Positions 27,446 through 35,575 of a stretch of DNA of 64,000 nucleotides are shown one piece after another. A program made the position numbers and the translations under genes. Origin of the DNA: Methylotenera sp. (lineage in GTDB: Bacteria > Pseudomonadota > Gammaproteobacteria > Burkholderiales > Methylophilaceae). The notes below the pieces were generated by a model. It worked only from the letters and a program-made list of their open reading frames with translations. It was not told where the DNA came from and searched no databases. Numbering within the stretch: position 1 is the first letter of the stretch; every line of letters starts with the position of its first letter. The stretch spans positions 1 to 64,000 of the forward strand of contig NZ_JAURYU010000015.1 of assembly GCF_030653755.1 (NCBI RefSeq), in the 5' to 3' direction.

Positions 27446-29464
27446 CTATTGTTTATTGAGCATGGCTCTAATGTTTGCCATTTTTGATTTACCAAAATCT
27501 TTACTGGCTTCTGGGTCTTTATTAAATGGGTTACCAAAGTGACGTACATCGTCTTTAGGAATCTCAGCAATAAAGCGGCTAGGTTCGCACATTTCCATTT
27601 CACCTGCGCGCTTGCGTTTTTTACACCATGAAATATTCAGTGACTTTTGCGCACGCGTAATGCCAACATACATTAAGCGGCGCTCTTCTTCAATTTTGTC
27701 GTTATCAATCGATTCGCGGTGAGGGAGAATCCCTTCCTCTACACCAATGAGAAATACGTGGCCAAATTCCAAGCCTTTAGAGGCGTGTAACGTGGAGAGT
27801 TTCACTGCATCAGGCTCACCGTTTTCACGGCCTTCTAACATGCTCATGAGTGACACCATTTGCGTGAGTTCTAGTAGGTTTTTACCTTCTTTTTCATTAC
27901 CATACTCGGTGCTTGGCTCACCTTTTTTAGAGAGCCAGCCAGTAAAGTCGAGCACGTTAGACCATTTAACTTCAGCAGCGCGTGGTTCTTCAGAGTCGTA
28001 TAAAAATGCTTCGTATTGTATGGTCGCTAATAAATCATTTAGCACTTCATTGGCAGGGTCACGTACGGCACGGTCTTGCAGTTTGTTGATGTACTGGCAA
28101 AAGTTGAGTAAATCTTCTAGCTGTTTATTGCCAATCTCATTTTGAAAGCCGCCTTCAAAAGCGGCAGCAAATAATGAGATTTTATGTGCGCTGGCATATT
28201 CACCTAGGCGTTCAAGCGTGGTATTGCCAATGCCCTTTTTAGGCGTGGTTGCTGCACGGATAAACGCAGGGTCATCATCTTCGTTGGCAATGAGTCTTAA
28301 ATAGCTGATGAGGTCTTTAATTTCTGCTTTATCAAAGAAAGATTGCCCGCCTGATACGGTGTAGGGGATTTTCTGATTACGCAAATGCTGCTCAAAGATA
28401 CGTGCTTGATGGTTACCGCGATAAAGAATCGCATAATCTTTATAGTAAGTGCGGTTTTCAAACTTATGGGCTTGCAGCTTCATGACCACGCTTTCAGCTT
28501 CATGCTCTTCGCTCATGGCTGCGGTCACTTGAATCATTTCACCTGTGCCAAGCTCGCTCCAGAGTTTTTTTTCAAATAGCTTAGGGTTATTTGCAATCAC
28601 TTGGTTAGCAGCGCGTAAGATACGTACGGTAGAGCGGTAATTTTGCTCAAGTTTAATCACTTTAAGCTTACTAAAGTCTGTGGTGAGTTGGCGTAGATTT
28701 TCAACATCCGCGCCGCGCCAGCCGTAAATCGCTTGGTCATCATCGCCCACAGCGGTAAATTGTCCACGTAAGCCTGTGAGCATTTTCACCAGTTTGTATT
28801 GGCAGGCGTTGGTATCTTGGTATTCATCAATCAATAGATATTGCAACTTACGTTGCCATTTGTTCAGCGCTTCTTCGTGTTGTTCAAATAGCTCTACAGG
28901 CAGCTTAATTAAATCATCGAAGTCTACGGCTTGATACGCTTTTAAGGTTTGCTGATAAATCTGGTAAACCTTGGCCGCGGCATGGGTGAGCTCTTCGTCA
29001 GCCTGTGCTTTCGCTTGGTCTGGGTTAATAAAAGCGTTTTTCCAGCTAGAAATCTGCCATTGCGTTTTACGTAATAACTGCTTATCAGTGGTGGCGAGTA
29101 CATCCGCTAAAATTTTAAAGCTATCTGACGAATCTAAAATTGAGAACTGTGGCTTATAGCCAAGCAATACAGCCTCTGCGCGCAACATCTGCAACCCTAG
29201 CGAGTGAAATGTGGCAATGGTAAGGCCTTTGATGTTGGTGCCTTGCATCAGCTTGCCAACGCGCTCTTGCATTTCTAATGCGGCTTTGTTGGTAAACGTA
29301 ATCGCGGCAATTTCTTTTGGCGCATAGCCCGCTTCGTTAATCAGATAGCTGATTTTTTGGGTAATCACACGGGTTTTTCCGCTACCAGCACCTGCTAAAA
29401 CAAGTAGCGGGCCGTCCAAATATTTTACCGCCTCACGCTGAGGCGTATTCATTGAATTTAACAT
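27446..29464 (-). CDS. rep: ATP-dependent DNA helicase Rep
   Basis: A 672-residue superfamily 1 helicase. It has the Q-motif LNTPQREAV-like start (MNTPQREAV), Walker A AGAGSGKT, DEYQDTN, GDDDQAIYGWRGA, QNYRS, TLHASKGLEF and VGITRAQKSL. Length and motifs fit Rep, the 3'-5' helicase that helps restart and clear replication forks; UvrD is the alternative but is usually longer. It starts 10 bases after the ylqF-like gene. Confidence 0.95.
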   Translation of the reverse strand: MLNSMNTPQREAVKYLDGPLLVLAGAGSGKTRVITQKISYLINEAGYAPKEIAAITFTNKAALEMQERVGKLMQGTNIKGLTIATFHSLGLQMLRAEAVLLGYKPQFSILDSSDSFKILADVLATTDKQLLRKTQWQISSWKNAFINPDQAKAQADEELTHAAAKVYQIYQQTLKAYQAVDFDDLIKLPVELFEQHEEALNKWQRKLQYLLIDEYQDTNACQYKLVKMLTGLRGQFTAVGDDDQAIYGWRGADVENLRQLTTDFSKLKVIKLEQNYRSTVRILRAANQVIANNPKLFEKKLWSELGTGEMIQVTAAMSEEHEAESVVMKLQAHKFENRTYYKDYAILYRGNHQARIFEQHLRNQKIPYTVSGGQSFFDKAEIKDLISYLRLIANEDDDPAFIRAATTPKKGIGNTTLERLGEYASAHKISLFAAAFEGGFQNEIGNKQLEDLLNFCQYINKLQDRAVRDPANEVLNDLLATIQYEAFLYDSEEPRAAEVKWSNVLDFTGWLSKKGEPSTEYGNEKEGKNLLELTQMVSLMSMLEGRENGEPDAVKLSTLHASKGLEFGHVFLIGVEEGILPHRESIDNDKIEEERRLMYVGITRAQKSLNISWCKKRKRAGEMEMCEPSRFIAEIPKDDVRHFGNPFNKDPEASKDFGKSKMANIRAMLNKQ

Positions 29465-29473
29465 GACAAATTA

Positions 29474-30427
29474 CTATTGATTTGAGTCAGATGCTTCGTC
29501 TTTTTCCGAGGCTTGATCTGAGGCTTGTTCTGAGATATTGGTTGGGTTGGTTTGTGTACTTAACACCATTGCAGCTCTTGATGATGGCGTTTCTAAACTC
29601 ACGCGACCAATGGCACCACTGCGATAATCAGTTAAAAAGGCAACTGCGGTTTTTTCCATATCCCACAGGCCATCATGGCGTTTGTAAGACCTGCGTTTTG
29701 CAATCGCCTCAAGTAGATCAACACCATCCATTTGTGTTACATCTAGTTTCATTGCGTCTAGTTTATAACGTGCATTCACTAGCGCAGGGTAGCTCTTTAA
29801 TAGGTTGTCGGCTAAAAATGTAGCAACATCTTCATCAATCACCGCATTTCTACCAATCGCATGGCTGGCGGCCAGCATGTAGCCATCAGACTCATAAGCG
29901 ATTCTAGGCCACATCATGCCTGGCGTATCGGTAATGCTCATGGTGTCGTCTAAGTCAAAACGTTGCTGGCTTTTAGTCACGGCAGGCTCATCACCTACTT
30001 TTGCCACACGGCGATTGAGCAGGGCATTCATTAGCGTAGATTTCCCCACGTTAGGAATACCCATAATCAACATACGCAATGGTTTTAAATGGGTACCGCG
30101 GTGAGGTGTGATTTTTTTGCAGATAGCCGGAATCTTTTTTGCATCGCCTGCTTTTTTACAAGAAAGTGCCACCGCTTTAGTATTAGGCTGCGCGTTAAAA
30201 TAATTTAACCATGCTTGTGTCGCGGCAGGGTCTGCTAAATCGGCCTTATTTAAAATCTTAAGTTGTGGGCGTTGACGAAACAAACGCATTTCATCAATCA
30301 TCGGGTTATGGCTAGCGGCGGGTACCCGTGCATCTAACACCTCAATCACCATGTCGGTAAACTCCATGGTCTCTTCGGCTTTTTTACGCGCTTGGGTCAT
30401 GTGACCTGGGTACCATTGAATTGCCAT
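29474..30427 (-). CDS. ylqF: YlqF/RbgA-family ribosome biogenesis GTPase
   Basis: A 317-residue circularly permuted GTPase. The order is G4 (LNKADL), G5, then G1 (MGIPNVGKSTLMN) and G3 (DTPGMMWP), after the N-terminal WYPGHMTQARKK typical of the family. RbgA/YlqF acts in late assembly of the large ribosomal subunit. The last 35 residues are a polar, acidic tail. It is the first gene of the ylqF-rep(-uup) run. Confidence 0.94.
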   Translation of the reverse strand: MAIQWYPGHMTQARKKAEETMEFTDMVIEVLDARVPAASHNPMIDEMRLFRQRPQLKILNKADLADPAATQAWLNYFNAQPNTKAVALSCKKAGDAKKIPAICKKITPHRGTHLKPLRMLIMGIPNVGKSTLMNALLNRRVAKVGDEPAVTKSQQRFDLDDTMSITDTPGMMWPRIAYESDGYMLAASHAIGRNAVIDEDVATFLADNLLKSYPALVNARYKLDAMKLDVTQMDGVDLLEAIAKRRSYKRHDGLWDMEKTAVAFLTDYRSGAIGRVSLETPSSRAAMVLSTQTNPTNISEQASDQASEKDEASDSNQ

Positions 30428-30620
30428 CTATTTCATATCCTTAATAATGCTGACTTTGCTGCCTATCATTTAGCAACAAAAGTGTAGTGTCTCTAGCTTT
30501 TGGTTAAATCATCCCTAGATGATAAAAAAATTGTGCTATTAACTAATTTCGTTATTTTAGCATTGACGGCTTCAATTCAAGTTTTTATCTGAGATTTTCC
30601 GTGGATTATTTAAGCTTGTA

Positions 30621-30640
30621 TGGTGTGATTGAGCACACCA
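30621..30640. repeat. Short perfect hairpin between ylqF and the methyltransferase gene
   Basis: TGGTGTG and CACACCA frame a 6-base loop; a T-rich stretch follows on the + strand. It sits in the divergent promoter region, about 75 bases before the methyltransferase start, so an operator is as likely as an attenuator. Confidence 0.4.
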
Positions 30641-30713
30641 AATTTTGCATTATTTGATTTTTTCACAACATTTCCAACGCTTTTCAAGGCACATATTCCT
30701 GTAAAATAACGGT

Positions 30714-31550
30714 ATGCAAAATATTCCAGAAATAAAACCTAACCAATCTATTGAGCTACTTAAAGCGCTGCATATCCTCACGCGCGACGGCAAGCTTAAC
30801 CAAGATAGTCGCCGTAAACTTAAGCAAGTTTATCACTTGGTCAATTTTATTGAGCCTTTGTTCAACGATGTTTTAGCGCATAACCCTAACCCTGTTTTGG
30901 TGGATCATGGTGCGGGCAAGTCTTACCTTGGTTTTATTCTGTATGACTTACTACTTAAGCAATTAGCGGCTGGCGAAGTGATCGGCATTGAAACGCGAGC
31001 AGAATTAGTGGCTAAATCCAAAGAGCTCGCGCAACAGCTTAATTTTGCACGGATGCGCTTTGAACATTTAACGGTAGAAGACTCTATCAGCTCAAACGTG
31101 ATTCCAGAAAAAGTGGGTATTGTGACCGCTTTACATGCATGCAACACCGCAACCGATGATGCGATTCAATTTGCACTCAAAAAACAGGCAAAATATATGG
31201 TGTTAGTGCCATGTTGTCAGGCAGAAGTAGCCGAAGTATTACGGCAACATAAAAATGAAAGCTTTGGTAAAACAGCGTTAAGTGAAATCTGGCGCCACCC
31301 CATACATACGCGCGAGTTTGGTAGCCAAATTACCAACGTGTTACGTTGTTTGCAGTTAGAAGCCGCAGGCTACAGCGTCACAGTGACAGAGCTGGTAGGG
31401 TGGGAGCACTCCATGAAAAATGAGTTAATCATTGCCAAATACACTGGTCAGCCTCGTAAAAATGCAGCAGAGCGCATTACGAATATATTGCATGAATTGA
31501 ACTTAGAAACCATGCAATCCAGATTTTTAGCACAGCCATCTTCTACATAA
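30714..31550 (+). CDS. Class I SAM-dependent methyltransferase (Methyltransf_32 type)
   Basis: A 278-residue protein. VLVDHGAGKSYLGFIL is the SAM-binding loop, GIETRAELV the acidic motif, and LHACNTATDDAI with LVPCCQAEV matches the Methyltransf_32 family found in bacteria and in GSTCD-like eukaryotic proteins. The CCQ motif suggests an RNA or protein substrate but this is unproven. It is followed after 15 bases by a small secreted protein gene. Confidence 0.82.
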   Translation: MQNIPEIKPNQSIELLKALHILTRDGKLNQDSRRKLKQVYHLVNFIEPLFNDVLAHNPNPVLVDHGAGKSYLGFILYDLLLKQLAAGEVIGIETRAELVAKSKELAQQLNFARMRFEHLTVEDSISSNVIPEKVGIVTALHACNTATDDAIQFALKKQAKYMVLVPCCQAEVAEVLRQHKNESFGKTALSEIWRHPIHTREFGSQITNVLRCLQLEAAGYSVTVTELVGWEHSMKNELIIAKYTGQPRKNAAERITNILHELNLETMQSRFLAQPSST

Positions 31551-31565
31551 TCATCGGGCGTAAAT

Positions 31566-31982
31566 ATGAAGTTTTTCACCTATATATTATTGAGTTTTAT
31601 TAGCTTTAGTAGCCAAGCTGAAACATTAAACACACCAGACTTTAGTGGCGTGTACAACTGCGTAGGCGATGATGCACATGAGGGCAAATATACAGGCACA
31701 GTCACGATGCGCTTAAAACCAGAACACAGCAAAGCAAGCTATGCCAGTTATGACTTTAAGCTAAAAGTCCCTGAATACGGCATCTACTTAGGCCATGCTG
31801 CGGCAAATGGTCATCATGTTGCTATGCACTTTGCATTACAAGACCAAACCACTAAAGACTACGGCACAGGCATTGCCGAAATGAAGAAAAATGCAAAAGG
31901 CCAGTGGAGCTTTCATAAGTTCTATTTTGAGCCTGAGTTTAAAGGTGGCAACACAGGGGTGGAAGACTGCACCATTCAATAA
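31566..31982 (+). CDS. Small secreted protein, paralogue of the gene at 16950
   Basis: A 138-residue protein with a signal peptide (MKFFTYILLSFISFSSQAE). The mature part shares SG.Y.C.G, YDF(H/K), Y.G.A.A and a final E.C.IQ with the protein at 16950, including both cysteines. No named family is recognised. It lies 15 bases after the methyltransferase gene and is probably transcribed with it. Confidence 0.8.
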   Translation: MKFFTYILLSFISFSSQAETLNTPDFSGVYNCVGDDAHEGKYTGTVTMRLKPEHSKASYASYDFKLKVPEYGIYLGHAAANGHHVAMHFALQDQTTKDYGTGIAEMKKNAKGQWSFHKFYFEPEFKGGNTGVEDCTIQ

Positions 31983-32040
31983 TTGCTAAAGCGCTTTGGG
32001 AAAACACAAAACCCCCAATAACCGCTATAATAAACGCTCT

Positions 32041-32116
32041 GGGAGATTAGCTCAGCTGGTAGAGCAGCGGACTCTTAATCCGTTTGTCGCGAGTTCGATC
32101 CTCGCATCTCCTACCA
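32041..32116 (+). tRNA. tRNA-Lys(CTT)
   Basis: A 76-base cloverleaf with encoded CCA. The acceptor GGGAGAT pairs with ATCTCCT (first pair G-U). The anticodon loop CTCTTAA gives CTT (32073-32075), reading AAG. A TATAAT box at 32026-32031 lies just upstream; no good -35 is seen. Confidence 0.96.
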
Positions 32117-32117
32117 A

Positions 32118-32160
32118 TTAAATCAAAGGCTTGTGCTTATGTGCAGGCATTTTGATTTAA
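32118..32160 (+). terminator. Long hairpin directly after tRNA-Lys
   Basis: TTAAATCAAA (32118-32127) is the exact reverse complement of TTTGATTTAA (32151-32160). The enclosed bases also pair, GCUUGUGC with GUGCAGGC around UUAU, using G-U pairs and one bulge. The whole stem is about 18 pairs. There is no T-run, so this could be a processing or termination structure of the tRNA transcript. Confidence 0.55.
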
Positions 32161-32176
32161 CTACCCTCTAGCATGA

Positions 32177-32205
32177 GACAAACGGATTAAGAGTCCGCTG
32201 CTCTA
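32177..32205 (-). repeat. 29-base inverted copy of the tRNA-Lys anticodon-arm region
   Basis: These 29 bases are the exact reverse complement of tRNA-Lys bases 32060-32088 (D-arm end, anticodon arm, variable loop). Matching stops abruptly on both sides. Together with the hairpin between them, the two copies make a large nested inverted repeat. Confidence 0.9.
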
Positions 32206-32403
32206 TCTCAAAATTTGCGCACTTTACTCTGCAAAATACGTATAACTCATTAACAAAACTAGCGCTTATCTATATATTAGAATAGTTTATTTTTTTAATG
32301 CATTGATTTTATTGGTAAATTAATACTTAAATTATTGTCGTAAGTATCGCTAATAGTTGGCACGTTATTTGATTTATTATCTTGGTATATTACTAAAGGA
32401 TTA

Positions 32404-33066
32404 ATGATGAGTATTGTGACTAAAAAACTATTTGGCTTGATGTTGATAGGTTTGTTATTTTCTAACGTTACATTTGCAGGTATGAATGAAGATGTTGTTC
32501 AATTACAAAAGTCTTGGGAAAAACTTAAATATCAAACTCCAAGCTCCCAGCAGGAAAAAGGTTTTGAGGCGTTGTTAGCACAATCTAAAGAAGTAACTGC
32601 GCAATATCCCGATAAAGCTGAGCCTTTGGTTTGGCAAGGGATTATTGAAGCAACATTTGCTGGTGTAAGAAACGGCATTAGCGGCCAATTAGCAGCTTTA
32701 TCTTTAGTGAAGAATGCAAAAAAGAGTTTTGATGCGGCAATTAACATTAACCCGACCGCTTTAAACGGTTCTAGTTATACCAGTTTGGGCTCCTTGTATT
32801 ACCAAGTACCGTCTTGGCCAATTTCGTTTGGAGATAATCAAAAAGCGAAAGAGTACCTTACTAAAGGGCTGGAGCTAAACCCTGAGGGCATTGATGCTAA
32901 TTACTTTTATGGTGATTATCTTTATAAAACTGGTGATGCTTCAAAAGCTGAAGCTGTATTGAAAAAAGCATTGCAGGCTCATCCTAGAGAGGGGCGTGAA
33001 GTGTCTGATGAAGGGCGTAAAAAAGAAATTGACGATTTACTCCAAAAAATTGCAGAAGAAAAGTAA
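32404..33066 (+). CDS. Secreted TPR-repeat protein of unknown function
   Basis: A 220-residue protein; the ATG at 32407 is an equal alternative, and AAAGGATTA supplies a ribosome site. A signal peptide (about 1-25, cleaved after TFA) is followed by helical repeats: SKEVTAQYPDKAEPLVWQG, AKKSFDAAININPTAL, AKEYLTKGLELNPEG and AEAVLKKALQAHP are TPR-like. It is probably a periplasmic adaptor. No partner is evident. Confidence 0.8.
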   Translation: MMSIVTKKLFGLMLIGLLFSNVTFAGMNEDVVQLQKSWEKLKYQTPSSQQEKGFEALLAQSKEVTAQYPDKAEPLVWQGIIEATFAGVRNGISGQLAALSLVKNAKKSFDAAININPTALNGSSYTSLGSLYYQVPSWPISFGDNQKAKEYLTKGLELNPEGIDANYFYGDYLYKTGDASKAEAVLKKALQAHPREGREVSDEGRKKEIDDLLQKIAEEK

Positions 33067-33114
33067 TTTCAAATACGGTTGATTATAGTGTGTTTGAAAT
33101 TAAAGCTTCAGATG

Positions 33115-33148
33115 TCTAGCTAGGCTGGATTAATCCAGCCTAGCTAGA
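33115..33148. repeat. 34-base perfect palindrome
   Basis: A fully self-complementary sequence with 17-base arms, centre at 33131/33132 (GGATTAATCC). In RNA it would fold to a 15-pair stem with a UUAA loop. It lies 49 bases after the TPR gene stop; there is no T-run, so terminator function is uncertain. Confidence 0.75.
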
Positions 33149-33211
33149 TGTAGAGGTGTCAAAAATTTACGCCTAAGGTAAAGGTAACAAGCTAGTATTA
33201 GAAAATATCTT

Positions 33212-34819
33212 ATGTGTTTAATCACTTTTAATCAGAGACTATTACATGACATTTGTTCGATTTTAGTATCTAATCCAAGGAGATGTTTCTGCCATATATC
33301 AGGCATATATAATGAAGTTAGGGATGAAGGTTTGAATAAACAAATCATTCAAGCCACTTTAGTGGCATTTATGTTGGTGCTAACCACTGCGCTAGGTCAA
33401 AAATTCTCGGGTATATTGAGTTTAACTGGCATAGCAATGCTGTATTTGCTAATTGTGGTTGCCGTGGCTTACTCTCAATCATTTCTTACTGCATGCCTTA
33501 CAGGGTTGGCAGCTTTTTTCCTGATTAATTATTTTTTCACATCCCCGCGTTTTACTTTTCAAGTTGCTCACATTGAGTCTATTGCCAGCTTGGTTAGCTT
33601 TTTATTGGTGTCACTTGTGATTACCTCTTTAGTGAAAAAACTTAAATTCCAAACTGGCGAGTCTATGACTGCATATAAGCGTGCAGACTTTGCAAGGCGT
33701 TTAGCAGAGCATTTGGCGATTGCAGATGATATGAATACGCTTTTTCAAGACAGTTGCCATCTTTTAAGTATTGAGTTTGGAACAAAAATTTTGATTGGAA
33801 GTCTTGATGATGAAAGTAAATTTGTCATCCATTTAGATTCGGGTGAGATTGATTTGCCTGAGCCTAATGCAATGAGGTGGGTGGCTGACAATGGTAAGCC
33901 AATTGGTCCTTATACTGGTAATTGGGAGGCCTCTAAATGGTGGGTAATTCCATTTAACAGATTGCCAAGTAAAGACCCTGTTTTAATTGTGAGCAATGTT
34001 AGCGCAGAGTCTAGTTTAAATACATTCAATACCATTAAATATTCGGTTGATCAGGTTGCGATGGCTTATCAGCGACTCAAGAGCTTAGAGCGGGCAAAAA
34101 AAGCAGAGCTTATTGCATACGAGGAAGCTATTCAAAATGCATTGCTTGCGTCAATAGCACATGATATGAGGACGCCACTCACTTCTATTTTAGGAGCAGC
34201 AACAGCTTTAGGCCAAAAGAACGTCAAGTTAAGTGAAAGTCAGAACGCGCACTTGACAGCCCTGATTGCGTCTCAGGCACAGCATTTGGCAACGACTACT
34301 GAAAATATACTTTCATTAATACGCCTTGAATCAAGTACTTCAAACACCATTCCAATGGCGCTAGAATCCCCAGAGGAAATTATTGGGATAGTGTTGAAGT
34401 TATATAAAGATCGTGGTGATGATTTAAACTTTAATGTGACTATCAATGAGCAAGAGTTATTGATATATGCAAATGCTAATCTGTTGATTCAGGCATTAAT
34501 TAATCTTATCGATAATGCGAAATTATCAAATCTATCTTCAAATATTCAAGATGCTATCCAAATTGAGGTTTGTAAAATAGACAATCGTATTAATATCAGC
34601 ATTTTGGATCATGGTGAGGGGTTTAGTGATGATTTTAATATCACTAAAATAAAGAAGTTCTCGTCAACGCGTAGTAAAGGGTTTGGATTAGGCTTGCCTA
34701 TCGTTCAAGCGATTGCCAATGCGCATCATGCAGATTTAATCATTAGTAACCGCGCCACTTGTGGCGCGCGTGTTACATTGAGTTTTGCCATACCAGTGAT
34801 TGATACAACGCATGCTTGA
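33212..34819 (+). CDS. KdpD-like sensor histidine kinase lacking the N-terminal KdpD/USP domains
   Basis: A 535-residue kinase. Four membrane helices of DUF4118 type (about 45-145), as in KdpD, are followed by a GAF-like region, the phosphoacceptor in SIAHDMRTPLTSIL, the N box NLIDNAKLS, and GFGLGLPI in the ATPase domain. Full KdpD has about 890 residues with an ATP-binding and a USP domain before the helices; both are missing. The first 40 residues are poorly conserved-looking, and TTG 33332 (LNKQIIQATLV) is a plausible later start. It overlaps the response regulator gene and lies upstream of kup. Confidence 0.85.
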   Translation: MCLITFNQRLLHDICSILVSNPRRCFCHISGIYNEVRDEGLNKQIIQATLVAFMLVLTTALGQKFSGILSLTGIAMLYLLIVVAVAYSQSFLTACLTGLAAFFLINYFFTSPRFTFQVAHIESIASLVSFLLVSLVITSLVKKLKFQTGESMTAYKRADFARRLAEHLAIADDMNTLFQDSCHLLSIEFGTKILIGSLDDESKFVIHLDSGEIDLPEPNAMRWVADNGKPIGPYTGNWEASKWWVIPFNRLPSKDPVLIVSNVSAESSLNTFNTIKYSVDQVAMAYQRLKSLERAKKAELIAYEEAIQNALLASIAHDMRTPLTSILGAATALGQKNVKLSESQNAHLTALIASQAQHLATTTENILSLIRLESSTSNTIPMALESPEEIIGIVLKLYKDRGDDLNFNVTINEQELLIYANANLLIQALINLIDNAKLSNLSSNIQDAIQIEVCKIDNRINISILDHGEGFSDDFNITKIKKFSSTRSKGFGLGLPIVQAIANAHHADLIISNRATCGARVTLSFAIPVIDTTHA

Positions 34820-35501
34820 TAAAGAATTAATATTAATTATAGAAGATGACTTGCAAATCAGTGAGTTTTTGCAATTTAGCTTGGATGCTCATGGCTTTAA
34901 AACAAGTCTTACCTCTCTTCTTAGTGATGCAATTCATTCATTTCAACGTCAAAAGCCTAAACTTATTTTATTGGATCTAAACCTTCCTGATGGTGATGGC
35001 TTAAGCTTTATTCAACATGTACGGTTAAGTTCTGATATACCAATCATTGTTTTATCCGCACGCCAATCTGAAGAGGAGAAGGTGGATTGCTTTAACGCGG
35101 GTGCTGATGATTATCTTGCAAAACCTTTTGGCGTTAATGAACTTATCGCTCGGATTAGGACGTCTCTAAAGCGAGTTTCAATGATGTATTTACGAGATGA
35201 TATTTTCAAAGTAGACGGTTTGGAAATTGATCTATCAAACGCAAGTGTTTACCTGAACTCACAACAATTACATCTCACCCCCATCGAATTTAAGCTTTTA
35301 TTGTTACTCGCTAAAAGACCTGGTAAAGCATTTACACACCGTCAGTTATTAGCAGAAGTTTGGGGGCTTGAGTATGTAGATGAAGTGCACTACCTACGGA
35401 TACATATGGGGAGGCTTCGCGCTCGTTTGGAAGAAAATCCAGCTTCACCTAGATACATTCTTACAGAAGTAGGTGTCGGTTATAGATTAGCAGCCTCTTA
35501 A
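34812..35501 (+). CDS. KdpE-like OmpR-family response regulator
   Basis: I start at ATG 34812, which overlaps the kinase stop by 8 bases, in place of TTG 34800. The 229-residue protein has a receiver domain (IIEDDLQISEFL, phosphoacceptor in LLDLNLPDGDG, LAKPFGV) and a winged-helix output domain (LTPIEFKLLLLL, HYLRIHMGRLRARLE, GVGYRLA) closest in feel to KdpE. It is the cognate regulator of the KdpD-like kinase; kup, 74 bases downstream, is the obvious candidate target. Confidence 0.9.
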   Translation: MLDKELILIIEDDLQISEFLQFSLDAHGFKTSLTSLLSDAIHSFQRQKPKLILLDLNLPDGDGLSFIQHVRLSSDIPIIVLSARQSEEEKVDCFNAGADDYLAKPFGVNELIARIRTSLKRVSMMYLRDDIFKVDGLEIDLSNASVYLNSQQLHLTPIEFKLLLLLAKRPGKAFTHRQLLAEVWGLEYVDEVHYLRIHMGRLRARLEENPASPRYILTEVGVGYRLAAS

Positions 35502-35575
35502 ATATTCATTGTTTGTTTATGCGATTGATATGTTCTCAATGATGTAATGGCATTTTTAATGATCATGGCATCACG

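Noticed and set aside
32118-32205. Integrative-element attachment site at tRNA-Lys
   Set aside because: The repeated piece is the anticodon-arm region in inverted orientation, not the 3' end in direct orientation, and no integrase is nearby.
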